From Undaria pinnatifida (taxonomy: Eukaryota > Sar > Phaeophyceae > Laminariales > Alariaceae), in the NCBI GenBank assembly GCA_012845835.1, contig JABAKD010000015.1:4645778-4709777 (forward strand): a stretch of DNA of 64,000 nt, read 5' to 3'. Below the pieces are notes generated by a model, which did no database searches, was not told where the DNA came from, and was given only the letters and a program-made list of their open reading frames with translations. Of the stretch, positions 10,834 through 22,445 are shown piece by piece. Made by a program: the position numbers and the translations under genes. Each line of letters starts with the position of its first letter. The stretch's first letter is position 1.

Positions 10834-11205
10834 TATGGTACGGTACTGGAAGGCCGGTAATTACCTTAAAGTAGGTCATTTTTCCCCTTTCGCAATATAT
10901 AATAACGTTGGGATGGCGTTTCGTTTTCGGAAAAATGATAGCAAATTGTACGTGTAATAGCTAACATTATTATTACAGTTTGCTATACTATGTACAGTAG
11001 ATGCTCTCACCCTGATCACATCGACATCCGTAGGACAAACGAGCGGCCGGTGTATCACGCAGCTTGCAAAGATGAGTGTCGACCCCAAATTTAAGTGTAT
11101 CGAACTAGCTGACGTGTTTATAAGTTTATTTTTAAACAATACGAGATGGGGAAAGTATGACGCCTTCCTGTTCAGATGTTATCACGACTCGTGGGATACA
11201 TAATA
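10834..11205 (+). repeat. Family E repeat split by an insertion
   Basis: Left part 10834-10935 (GGTACGG, ATGGCGTTTCGTTTTCG) and right part 11141-11205 (ACGAGATGGGGAAAG, CGCCTTCCTGTTCAGATG, ATCACGACTCGTGGGAT) together match 10138-10310. The intervening 10936-11140 is absent from the intact copy. Confidence 0.75.
10936..11140 (+). mobile_element. About 205-bp insertion carrying the core module
   Basis: Its edges are set by the interrupted family E copy. It contains GAGCGGCCGGTGTATCACGC and GCAGCTTGCAAAGATGAGTG, then ATCGAACTAGCTGACGTG. The same subfamily is reversed at 39395-39520 (GTGATACACCGGCCGCTCG). Target duplications are not clear. Confidence 0.65.
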
Positions 11206-11294
11206 TTCCGTTTTATTTTTATTTTTTTCAGGGTGGGACTTTTACATGCTATCTCTTAGATCACTGCTGCTGTCCTCATACTCCCGATGTATGC

Positions 11295-11620
11295 CAAAAC
11301 CCGCCATTTTAGTGCAAAAAACAAAATAATTAGACCACCTCCAGGTAGAGAAAACTTACCTACGCACTTTACCACAAGTACCAACAGCCCTGACCAAGCC
11401 ATCCATCTGCAAACCATCCAATATACATATGTTAGAGCAACATAATGGAAACTACATAATTACGTTTATAAAATAGATATGATGTTAGATCTAGTTCAAA
11501 ATTCCCCACCTAAAGAAAAAAATCAACACCAATCATTGTAGTGGAGAAGAACATACTCCGTATTTTTTACAAAATAATACGACCCCTCCCATTCAGAAAA
11601 AAATTACCCACATACATGGT
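11295..11620 (+). repeat. Family N repeat, intact copy
   Basis: Contains ACATATGTTAGAGCA, TATAAAATAGATATGATG, TTCAAAATTCCCCACCTAAA and ACGACCCCTCCCA. It is uninterrupted at TAAAATAGATATG, the position where the retrotransposon entered the 11.83-kb copy. A further copy is at 35090-35305. Confidence 0.75.
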
Positions 11621-11775
11621 ATATTACAAGTACCAACAAGCAGCTTGAAAAGATGAGTATTGACCCGAAATTCGTCGACCTCATAGCTGACGTCCTGAAA
11701 ATATTTTAATAAAATGTTGAGTGACAGCGTATCAATTTGTAACCTTGGGTTCGAGTCCCACAGAGACTTTTTTTG
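11618..11775 (+). repeat. Core module followed by a tRNA-like box
   Basis: ATTACAAGTACCAACAAGCAG, AAAGATGAGTATTGACCCG and CATAGCTGACGTCC form the core module, which is also the terminal inverted repeat at 38571-39253. Downstream, CCTTGGGTTCGAGTCCCAC is a B-box-like sequence followed by a T run. Confidence 0.6.
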
Positions 11776-11829
11776 GGGAGTAGCTGACTTTTATTCTCGA
11801 ATGCTGTATTAACATCAACATATTAGATA

Positions 11830-11957
11830 ACTAGTAATACTCTGTACTCGTACTCTTCCCGACATTAAAGCGGGGGAAAAAACAAAATAAACCACCTACC
11901 ATATGATACATATGATGGAGCAGTATAGTGGAAACTAAAGTAATACATTTATAAAAT
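11830..11957 (+). repeat. Family N repeat, left half (5' flank of the retrotransposon)
   Basis: Matches 35090-35200 from CGTACTCTTC..GA.ATTAAAG through ACCTACCATA and AGCAGTA, to GTAATACATTTATAAAAT. It then stops abruptly at 11957. The missing half is at 22331-22445, beyond the retrotransposon. Confidence 0.75.
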
Positions 11958-11999
11958 CTACGGCTTCGGTTCACTTTTACCGCAAACACACAGAACCAG

Positions 12000-13390
12000 A
12001 GGGCCTTGGTACCTCGCAGAGACAATCCAGCCGTCCAAGGCCGTAGCCCGCGCCCATCCGAGAATGCGCCTACCCTTCCCGAGATTATAGCAAATGCCCG
12101 AGCGTGGAGCAATAGAGCAGAGGCGAGGGTGGCCGATGCGCAGTTGGTATCAGGCCCCCAAGTGGTAAATGAGCTTGGTGGGAGACATTGCCTTCCTAGC
12201 ACTTGTCAACGTGCTGGGAGAGGGACGGAGACGGAGCCCTTCGCCAATGGAAGTTGAACGTGGGCACATCCATATTTCGCAACGTAGGACACGGCGTCGC
12301 CGTCATACTTGTGTCACGGGAGGCGTTGGTTTGGGTAGAAGTCGGGGTTCGATTCGTGTCAGGAGAGGTCGAGAAGGCGAGGTAGCGCCCACGGAGAACG
12401 TGAGGACGAGCGATGAACCCTCCCACTCCCCTCTGTTAATGAATGAAGCAGTTCCCGCACCTCAAAATGTCCGTCGTGCAGCCGGAAGCTCCGCCCAGCC
12501 GAGGATTCTATGCGGGTCCACACCTGAGAGGACCCAGCAGGTTATCAAGCTTTCCCTTCCAGCGACGGTGTCCATAGTATGCCATCGGACACGGCACTAA
12601 GGTTTCGTGACTCGAGTTTCTGCTCCCAGGATGCACGTCGTGAAGCGAACAGCTTTGTTCGGGTGGGTCTTTTAGGGGCGGGAACATCTACCAGGACTAG
12701 TAGGAGAGCAAACAATCCTCCCCCCATGCCACCGGGCGCGACGCCGGGCTCTCGGGACTCAAGTCACAGGTATCAAGGTGCTCGATGCGCAATAAGTATA
12801 TCCTTCCGGAGGGGGGGGGCTGGAGAGCCTACGCTTGCGCGCAGTCAGCAGGGGTGCCACGCGACCTTCACAGGCGGTGGCAATCAGAGTGAGGCCATGT
12901 CTCCCCACCATCGTCCATTAGGCACAGCACCGACCTTCCGGCACTCCAGAGCGACGCCTCAAGACGCTCGTCTTGCCGGCGGAAGCGCTGTCCGCATGGG
13001 ACCCTTGCGGGGCCAAACAATTCTTAGCAGTCAGCAGGATTGTCGGATGACGCTCGGCGGTGGCGGAGCTCATGATGGAATAGGGTCTGGGTCTTCTCCT
13101 CCGCTACCACCGGGCGCGACAGCAGGTTCCAGGGTCTCAAGAACGCCCCTCCCCGCCCCCGCCGAGAGAGAAACATGTGGGGGGCGACGTCAAGAAAGCA
13201 TCGATCAGATGGAAGTTGACCCTGTTCAAGGGAGTACACCTCGAGAGGATAATCCGTCCCGTAGGGAAGACGTAGGGCAGGGGCGGGAAGAGGTGACCGC
13301 CAACCCAACAGTGGTAACGCACCGGAAAGAGGTTCCGACGGGGCAACGCTGCGACTAGGATTGTCCACATCTCCGGGAACGGCCGCAGGT
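12000..13390 (+). pseudogene. Retrotransposon 5' region, low-complexity Pro/Gly/Arg-rich frames
   Basis: Overlapping frames in different phases (for example 12169-12600 and 12579-13358) share an Arg, Ser, Pro and Gly-rich composition without a recognisable fold. The phrase PPGAT.GSR.S occurs twice in the 12579-13358 frame, and the DNA phrase CACCGGGCGCGAC underlies both copies (about 12731 and 13108). MEVDP near 13210 repeats a similar DNA phrase at 12247 (ATGGAAGTTGA). This is probably the start of the original ORF, broken by frameshifts. It could instead be a transcribed leader. Confidence 0.5.
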
Positions 13391-13392
13391 GA

Positions 13393-14913
13393 AAGGCGAC
13401 GGGCCACGAACAGTACACCTGCGGAGGGCCTCATCTCCTCCAGGACGAGGGCGCGCACCCGTTTAGCTGCTACCATCAGCGCGCGATCATCGGACGGGGG
13501 AAGGGGGAGGCAGCTTTTCACTGGGCTATTCCGCGGAGTGTCGCCTCACCAGCCAACGATAGCACGAATGGAGTCGTCGGCAACACATTCCCAACCAGCA
13601 CAGTCGTTCCGGAACAACCTCCGGACACGCTTGGTGCATCACAGCCGCCGACAACGGAATTGGTACCACCCCTAACTACACCCCTTACACTTGAGGATTC
13701 TAGCACACCCGTCATAGAAGGTGCGCCGCTAACGGGAGATCTACCGTTTCCACTTGGGGGTTCAAGCACACCTGTCATACAAGGTGCGCCGCTGATAGGA
13801 GAGATACCCCCCCAAACATCAGGGCCTGCACAGGCACCAATCTTCGAGTCACGCCCACCACAGCCTGCATCATGGGGGGAGTCTCAATTGTCGACACACC
13901 CCTCCCTAGCGATATCGGTGCTCGCCTCGACCCCCCTGACGACACCACAACTGCCGTCAGCTACCGCTCCATCTTCCAGGCCACCCACAACGTCATCGCC
14001 AAGTCCGTCACCGTCACTGCCGCCGCCGCCGCAGCTGCCCACAACTGGCCATTCCTCGACGGCGACACCTATCTTGACATTGAGTGTGGTCCCTGCGCTC
14101 GAAACGCCATCGCAGACAGTGGTCAGGACGGCAGAGGCAGCATCGCCAAGGCCGTCACAGACGACGCCTACACGGACGGCGGAGGGAAGGGGTCCGGCAC
14201 CCGTACCGATGCCCGAACGGCCTCCTTCTCCGCCACGGACACCATCGCCGACGCCTACAGAAAACCAGCTCCGGGAGGAACCCCCGGAAAGCTGCTGTGT
14301 ATGCTATGAGGCATTGGCCTCTCCTTGGGTATATTTAGAGAGCTGCTCCCATCGATTACACCTTCCGTGCTACGCTGCACTCCGAGTCAGAACGGAGGCC
14401 GATCTACGGTGTCCGGCATGTCGGGCGACGGTAACAGTCAACGAGACCGACGGGATGGCGCTCCGTCAGCACAGCAATGAGATCATGGTGGAGGTGTTGA
14501 CGGTAGCGCGGCAGGAGATGCCAGCTGACGGGGTAGCAAGGCTAACAACAAGGGCCACAAGAGGAGGCAGGAGGCGGCGAGCGGTATGCAGCGTTTGCCA
14601 TGGTCTGGTTGAGGAGACTAATTGCGTACAAGTGTCCTGCTCGTGCGACGTACACCGCCGTTGTGCCTTAGGCTTCTGCGAGGATGCAATCCCCCGAGCT
14701 AGGACTTTCGGAGGGATACACCTAGTCACTTGCCCGAACCCTGCTCTTCACGAGGAGCATCAAGAGATTGATCTACACCCCTTTCTCCAACAGACTCGGG
14801 CTCTTGGCAGGTCGGTGAACACGACGGAAGAACACGAGATCAGAACCAGGGTGTCTGCAGCCAAACAGCGCCTCCAGAGAAGAGCGCACATTACCCCGGA
14901 AATGGTGGACTGA
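13393..14913 (+). pseudogene. Retrotransposon ORF segment with two RING-like fingers
   Basis: A long frame, Pro/Ser/Thr-rich to about 14260, with a repeated STPVI.GAPL phrase at about 13700 and 13765. Two zinc modules follow. The first, 14290-14440, has C-x2-C, then CSHRLHLPC (C-x-H-x2-H-x2-C), then CPAC, which is the RING-H2 spacing. The second, 14580-14770, has CSVC, CSCDVHRRC (C-x-C-x2-H-x2-C), and a later Cys with two His. In cellular proteins such folds recruit E2 enzymes or bind proteins; here they sit where LINEs carry nucleic-acid-binding fingers, and the role is unknown. The frame ends at TGA 14911-14913 but continues in the same phase. Confidence 0.75.
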
Positions 14914-15615
14914 TCGCGGAATCTCACAGAGCGAGATGAGGAGGACCACCACGGAGAATGGCGGGGCACGATCCCCCAGCAACAGGTGCGAGCGCCGTGT
15001 GGGGTCTGTGGCAGGCACTTGGAGGATGACCAGAGGTTCGCTTTTGGTGGCTGGCTCGTCTACAGGGGGTGTGCCGTAGATAGCGCAGCAGGAGCGGACG
15101 GCAGGGGGGACGACCGATTTGGGGTAGCTATCCGAGACGGGACAGGAGTGTCGCGTCGGAGAACGTTCCGACTCACGGCAATAGTGCCCAGAATCCACAT
15201 GAGATACGATCGCACTACCCCGGATGGCGCTCACCAACAAAGACAGTTAGAGATATTGTGGCGATCACTGACCTCGGGTGTAGAGGAGGCCGCGAGTCAA
15301 GGTGAAGGTGGTCAAGACGTTGAAAGGGGATTGGAGGAGTCCGAGAAATTTTGGTGCACGTACTGCGGTTGGCCTCTCGATAACTCTAGTGGGGAGTCGG
15401 GGGAAGACGACGCTCGCGTACCCGCGCCCATGGAAGCTTTGTGCACACCCGCCGCATGCTGGACCGCGCGGAAAACCTCGCGAGAGGACATGCGGATCCT
15501 AGGCCCTGCGTCGCGTGTCGCTCGGCGTGGCCGGGAGGAAGCCGACCTCCCCACCCGGCGGAGCTGGCTAGAGGGATATCCATGGACGATCGTGAGGGAA
15601 GGTGGGGGGCGGTGA
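14914..15615 (+). pseudogene. Retrotransposon ORF segment, CxxC zinc modules
   Basis: In phase with the preceding segment across a single TGA. It carries CGVCGRHL near 15000 and CTYCGWPL near 15358, both CxxCG-type half-knuckles. The second begins a module that recurs at 16188 (CAYCGRAL). The frame is lost near 15600, where the homology continues in another phase. I do not recognise a named family. The paired cysteines suggest zinc binding; nothing shows a catalytic role. Confidence 0.6.
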
Positions 15616-16345
15616 GAGGTGCCCTGCAGTTCGCCACCCGCGTTCAGCGGCACATCTCCGGACTGGAGTCAGCCAACTATGTGACGACTGGCATTTACGG
15701 TACGTTCGAGCTCATGTTACATGCACACGGAAGGAGCTCAACCTCCTCGTTCTTGCTATGCTCCTTATTTTGCGATGCGCTGGACCTGCCACAAGGGGCA
15801 TACCTTGATTTTCCCCGACCGAGGGAATGGAAAATGGCGGCAGGCCGATACCGTACGCTGTTCGCTGCGTACGCCATCCAACCGCAGGATATCCTACTCC
15901 GACTTCAAATCATAGACTCTACATCGCACCTCACGTCCTACAATATCTAGTAGGCCTCGACGCCGAATGCGAAGAGCAACTAACGAGGTGGACCCTCGGG
16001 GTCCAAAGCGCGTTGGAAGCGGGTGATGCTCTTCCTTCCTTCCCAACAGCGATGGCAGCGACACCGGAGAGAACGGACCGGACGCCGGAGAACGACCCTT
16101 TACACACGGGACCAACTGAACAAAGAGGCGCTGCTAGGAGTGCAGCAGAGAGGCGTCATGCCGCGGGGAGCAGGGGTGCATCTCCCTGCGCCTACTGCGG
16201 GCGGGCACTAGAGGAGCCTACTGGGGACCATGCGTCGCGTGTTGCTCGGAATGGTCGGCAAGAAATCGGCCTCTTCATCCGGCTGAGCTGGCTGAGGACC
16301 TTCCAAGGCCACGCCCGGGGGGAAGGTGGCCGGCAGTAGCGGGAG
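15600..16345 (+). pseudogene. Retrotransposon ORF segment, duplicated helical module, copy 1
   Basis: Contains VTTGIYGTFELMLHAHG, SSFLLCSLF, LPQGAYLDFPRPREW and, after a frameshift near 15907, NHRLYIAPHV then LTRWTLGVQ. The same series follows at 16366-16770, so this is an internal tandem duplication with a period of about 720 bp. CAYCGRAL and RVARNGRQE near 16190-16260 repeat CTYCGWPL and RVARRGREE of the previous segment. No known domain is recognised; it looks helical. Confidence 0.6.
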
Positions 16346-16349
16346 CCCT

Positions 16350-16800
16350 GTACTTCGCTGAACTCTTGGAGGAGGATGCCCCCCGGTTGGACCCAGCTAG
16401 TTCCGTCACGACTGGTTCCCACGATACTTTTGAGGAGATGTTGAGGACCCATGGGAGTAGCCCAACCTCCTCGTTCCTGTTGTGCACCCTGTTCGGAGAT
16501 GCTCTTGGCCTGCCCCAAGGCGCCTACCTTGACTTCCCCCGACCGAGAGAATGGAGAGCGGCAGCCGGTCACTACCGCGAGATCTTCGCCGCGTACGGCA
16601 TCCGCCCGCAGGATACTGTACTCCGACTCCCGAACCGAAGGATCTACATCCTACCTCATGTCCAAGAGTTCTTGGCGGGCCTCGACTCGACGTGGGAGGA
16701 CCGCCTAACGAGGTGGACCCTCGAGGTGCAAAATGTGTTAGAAGAGGGGAAGGCGCTTCCTCCGTTCCCGACGGCAGCGTGGACCCCAAAACGGGTTTGA
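16350..16800 (+). pseudogene. Retrotransposon ORF segment, duplicated helical module, copy 2
   Basis: A frame of about 145 residues with SSVTTGSHDTFEEMLRTHG, SSFLLCTLFGDALG, LPQGAYLDFPRPREW and RIYILPHVQEFLAGLD, then LTRWTLEVQNVLEEG. It is collinear with copy 1 and better preserved. It ends at TGA 16798-16800. DNA just downstream repeats a short phrase (AAAACGGGTTTGAGGCAGGG), which makes a small local duplication at the break. Confidence 0.65.
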
Positions 16801-16857
16801 GGCAGGGAACAAAACGGGTTTGAGGCAGGGAACGAGCTACCTCCCTCCCCGACGGCA

Positions 16858-18210
16858 GTGGGCGTAACATCGGAAGGAACAGGCCCGGTGCTGGAGAGTG
16901 ACTCATTAGCAGCGGGAGTAACACAACCGGAAGGAGCAGCCCCGGCATCTGAAGGTGACTCGAGGGTAAGGGGGCAGGCGGAGCCAGGAGGCGCCGCTTT
17001 TTATGTATCCGTGGAGAACACCCTCATGGCCGAACAAGGGGATGTCACGGTGGCGGGACCCTTGCCCCCCCCCCCTGAGTCAGCCCAGCGCCACCCCGGC
17101 GGCGGTGAGGGCGCGGCGGAAGGAACGGGCCCGGCACGGGAGAGCGACCCTTCAGAAGCGGGAGTGGCACCACCGGAAGGTGCAACTCTAGCGTCAGAAG
17201 GTGACCCGGGGGGAAGGGAGCAGACGGAGCCAGAAGGTGCTGTACCTGTTACCACGGGAAACTCCCGAACTGCCGAAAACAGGGAGGCGATGGCGCCGGG
17301 ACACTCGCGCGCGCCCCCAACACAGCCCAGCGTCACCCCAGCAACATCGAGAGCGACTGCGTCTATTTCCACTGGTGCAGTGGAGGGTGGGAGAAGCACA
17401 AGAGGCAGACGAGGTCGACCGCGCGGATCCGGAAGAGGAACACGAGCGACGAGAACTGGGAGAGATGGCACCACGAACCGGGGGCGAATCCCTCGACATG
17501 GAAGCGGCGAGGTTCCCTCGGCCCCTGCCGAAGGAAGGGTTGGCGGTGGAGAGAGAGAAGGCGGGGACGGAGAGGGAGGAGGGTCAGCACCAGGGAGCGT
17601 AACGCAACTTCGCGCTTTCATTGCAGACGACCACAGCGGTACGAGCTGTGGGGGCTGTAGATCAACGATTGCTCGGGGACACCGAGTGGTGGGGTTGCCC
17701 TGTGGACGTCAACATGCAATGCATGCGCGGTGCGTGGTGAATGCGGTCAGACGAGGTGGGGCGCAGGCGTCGCTTCTCTGCGGAGCAAGGGGATGCACAG
17801 TCCACCATGAGAGACGAGAATCAATACAAGCGGCAGCTCAGGCCGACCCTGGACTACGCGTGACGGCAGCGGGACTCGGGGGGAAACATGGCGATGGCGA
17901 GGAAGACCGCCGGGATGGCGTCTGCTATCCCTGGGACCAAAACACATTGGGAATTGCGGGACCGCTCGATGATGTCTCCCTTGAGGACCTCCAACAACGC
18001 TTCGCCACTGTTGTCAAAGTGCAGCCGAGGCTGGCTACTGCCCACGCCAAGCTTATCACCCATGTGCTTGGCCTCCTCAATCACGCCTTGGGAGAGCATC
18101 GTCAATCCACACAATCGGAGACACCGCAATCACTGCTGAGGTCAATCAAGTTGTGGTTCATCCTCCCAGCTCTACTACACCAGCAGGATGGCCGAAATGA
18201 AACGGCGTGA
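16858..18210 (+). pseudogene. Retrotransposon ORF segment with third RING-like finger, leading into RT
   Basis: The first part is acidic and low-complexity, with a repeated E.D....AGV..PEGA.(L/P)ASEGD phrase in three copies, then Arg/Gly-rich to about 17600. A zinc module follows at about 17645-17800: CGGC, then LPCGRQHAMHARC (C-x3-H-x2-H-x2-C), then CGARGC, again RING-like spacing. The tail, ending LWFILPALLH, reads as the start of the RT-proximal region. At about 18193-18200 one extra A (CGAAATGAAACGG) appears to shift the frame, which resumes in another phase at 18188. Confidence 0.7.
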
Positions 18211-19846
18211 GAGGTTTGCGTCTGCCGAACGCGGTGACCACACCCTCTTGCTCCCGTGGTTAATGGAGTATACCCGTCAAACATCTACAAGGCAAATCGG
18301 TCAAGCCCGAGAAGAGACGGACGCTGATATGTTTAAGAGGGCATCATCAGCATGCCGCCACCAAGGGGGGGTGACTGTGGCAGCACGCAGCCTTCTCGTG
18401 GAACCGCGCGCGCCGGGGAACGACGAAACGTGGGAGCGCGTAAAAGCAAAGTTCCCGGAGGAGAACCAGGCCTGCGTCTCCGAAGCTACAGCGGCAGCGG
18501 TGGCAACAAGTTCCACCGACCAGACTGATTCTACGATAGCCCCCCCCAAAACCAGCAATTTCTTCAAAGAACGTTTCATGGCTGCTCGGCACAAGGAAGG
18601 ATACGATTGAAAACAAAATATCCATATATTTTCTTGTGTGCAAAGGCCTGTCAAGGAAGGGAGTGTACCCAACTGGCGCCCGGACGAAGAGTTCGACCCA
18701 CAGGTGGCCCTCGAGGTAATCAGTGCTCGCACCGCCTTATCAGGCGCGGGAAGCGACGGTCTGCGATTCTCGCACTTACAGTCAATATTCAGGACTGGTT
18801 TTGGGCGCGAAAAATTCGGAGCTGGCATCGAAGCCTTCTGGAGAAAAATTATCGATGATCCAAACGCCTTCCCGCCTGAATTCTGGCAGCTCTTCTTGCA
18901 ATCCAACCTCACTGCCCTGGGTGAAAAATGCCGCCCCGTGTTCGTGGGGATGACGTGGAGGCGGCTTATTGCGGCCGGAACCATGCGGCAGTGGCGACCA
19001 CGGCTGGAGGAGGCCAACCGTGAAGCGAGACAGTTTGGAGTGGGAGTACGAGGGGGGGTTGAACAGGTAGCGCTACGCGCAAGAATACATCACGAGGCAA
19101 ACAACTGGATGATCCTCACCGATTGCTCCAACGCATTGAACACAGTGAAGCGGACTGCTATTCTAGCGGAGGCAGCCACTTGCGTACCGGCGCTTACACC
19201 GTTCGTGGCAAAACGTTACGGCGAGATGTCTGCGCCCGTGTTTTTTCAGATGGAATCGGGAGAAAAGCGGAAGATCGACTGCCCCAGCGGGGTACAACAA
19301 GGTGATGCTATGGGGCCGGCGTTGTTCTGCATGCCGCTCCTGCCGGTGCTGAAGCGGACACGGGAGGAGTTCGAGCCAAGAGGTGTAGAGGCATTTGCCT
19401 ACCTAGATGATATTAGCATCGGAATGATGGAAATCACACCCGATACTGTGGAAGTGGTACCCTTTCTCCAGCGTGAGCTGTCCAACATCGTAATTGCGAT
19501 CAACCCGAGCAAAACGGTTGCCCTGCCCCCAAAGGGGCACGTACCTACGCCGGAACAAATTGCCCTTCTTGAAGGCATTGGCGTCAGCATCGCCGAACGT
19601 GGTGGGGTTAAGGTGGTGGGGGTGCCCATCGGCACAGATGAGTACGTGAGGGAGAGCGCAATGGAGATAGTCCGAAACGGGGGAGCGGAGCAACTTGCGC
19701 GGATGTTGTCGCGCATGCCGGACAAGCAATCAGCCAACCTGATTGCCACCGGCTCCATGGTTCAACGGACCTCCTACCTTAAACGCGTGATAGACCCAGA
19801 ACTATCGCTGGCTGCATGCAAAAAAGCAGATGGCAACGCCTTGTGA
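18188..19846 (+). pseudogene. Reverse transcriptase domain of the retrotransposon, interrupted
   Basis: RT copies the element RNA at the target site. Motifs read in order: SGAGSDGLRFSHLQS, PVFVGMTWRRLIA, motif A WMILTDCSNALNTV with its Asp, motif B PSGVQQGDAMGPALF, motif C AFAYLDDISIG with YLDD catalytic residues, motif D NPSKTVALPPKG, and motif E VVGVPIGT. Residues before motif 0 are separated from it by a MITE fragment at 18523-18648, which adds TGA 18608-18610. The two sides are in the same phase. The frame ends at TGA 19844-19846 and continues in phase. The RT core is otherwise well preserved, so inactivation is fairly recent. Confidence 0.88.
18523..18648 (+). mobile_element. MITE family 1 fragment inserted in the RT frame
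   Basis: Begins ACTGATTCTACGATAGCCCC and is collinear with the left half of the family, through TTTCATGGCTGCTCGGCAC and ATTTTCTTGTGTGCAAAGG, matching copy 2 best. It lacks the right half and right terminal repeat. It brings an in-frame TGA. The missing end means target duplications cannot be tested. Confidence 0.8.
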
Positions 19847-21274
19847 ATGCTGGAGAAATTGCTCGATCTCCCGGGGGCAGCAGAAGAATCATCGTTCTTC
19901 GCGGACGGGTGCCCGACAAACATGTTGACCCTGCAACGCCATCAACAGGCGCAGGCGAGCCTGTCCATGGGGGCCGGAGGGTTTGGGCTGTCGTCGGCTG
20001 AAGCCCGGAGGATGTCAGCATCCGTTGGGAGCTTGGTGGCGACGGTGCCAGAGGTGCTTGCTGATCTATCCGGCGCAATAGGGAACAAAGTCCGGAGGGA
20101 GCTGCCCGATTCTGACCTCGTGCGGCACATCTGGAACAGCATCAGGGACCTGCGCGATGTGCATGGGGTTTCAGAGGAGACCATGGCGAACATCGTGCCG
20201 GAAAGCTGGCGAGACAGAGCATTCCGAGTAGGAGAACAAGGTGCCTCAGGGCAATCAATTGCAGACGTGTTGCCTGCACACGACGCCGAAACTATCAGCT
20301 CCAGCAAAGCGCAGCATAGACTGGGTAAACTGGTAAACCGAGTACGTTGTGAGAGGTACGTCTCTTCGCTGGACCAGCTCCCCGAGACGAGGCCCCAGCG
20401 AGACACAAGCGAATCTCAAGGCGAGAAGGAGACACGAGACTTGGCCATAGCCGTGCAACGGAGTCAATCGGGATCAGGGGCTACCGCCTTCCTAAGGGCG
20501 AGACCTGGAGACTCAGCTAGAACCATCCCTGCATCAGAGTTCGTGACTGCGGGGAAGAGATTTCTGGGGATAGAGGAATTCCTCGCGGCGAGATGCCCAT
20601 GCTGCGGTGAAGCGGAGGTTAATACGCGGCATACGCGATTGTGTCACCGAGCGGGCGCGCAAGTGAACCAGCACCAACCCCTCGTGCACGCGCTCTCCCG
20701 CACCCTTAAGAGCATGTCCGTCCGCCACCAGGTGGAAAGCAGAGCCCCGTTCCACGCAGACAGGGATTTGCGAATGGACATCGTGATTGAGGCAGGTGGA
20801 CTAAGAGATGCTACGGCACTGGAGTATCGCGACAAGTCGATACTCTTCGACATGACGTATGCAGACCCACAAGCAGGGGTCCACATGCGGGCAGGAAGCG
20901 CGGATCGAAACGGATCAGCGGCTTCCACTTCCGAGGCGCGCAAGCGCAACCACTTCGCTCGTCCGGGACAGGTGTCCTTCGACGAACGCAGCTACAAACT
21001 CGCCACCCTCGCGGTGGAAAGCTTTGGGCGCCTCGGTAAAGAAGGCAGCGACCTGATAGATCAGGTAGCGGCAAGCATCGTTGGAGGGACGGACGCATTG
21101 TCGCTAGCGCGGAAAGGCGTGTGCAAGGAGCGACTATTCCAAATCATTTCTGTGACCACTCAGGTCGCGATTTTGCGAAGATTTCATCGATATAGACTAT
21201 CTCTGAGAGATCGCCAGGCCGCGAGAGGAAGAATCGGGAGGACTACGGCCACTGGCCTGGGGTGGCAATGTTGA
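19847..21274 (+). pseudogene. RT thumb, CCHC knuckle and restriction-like endonuclease of the retrotransposon
   Basis: This continues the RT frame after one TGA. After a thumb and linker of about 240 residues comes CPCCGEAEVNTRHTRLC, a C-x2-C-x8-H-x3-C knuckle of the kind that precedes the nuclease in R2-type LINEs. Then LRMDIVIEAGG, a short spacer, LFDMTYADP, and further on ARKRNHF give the Asp, Asp and Lys order expected of a PD-(D/E)xK endonuclease that nicks the target. The segment is uninterrupted to the natural end LGWQC. The missing host of a start codon here is expected, because the TGA splits one original protein. Confidence 0.85.
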
Positions 21275-22330
<1,056 letters not shown>

Positions 22331-22445
22331 ATAGATAGATATGCTGTTAGATCTAGCTCAAAATTCCCCACCTAAAGAAAAAATACCAATTCTAACCATC
22401 ATATAGTTGACAAAAAATAGGACCCCTCCCAATGAAGAACTAACC
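22331..22445 (+). repeat. Family N repeat, right half (3' flank of the retrotransposon)
   Basis: Continues the family from AGATATGCTGTTAGATCTAG through CAAAATTCCCCACCTAAAG to AATAGGACCCCTCCCAATG, as in 11470-11600 and 35205-35290. Confidence 0.75.
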
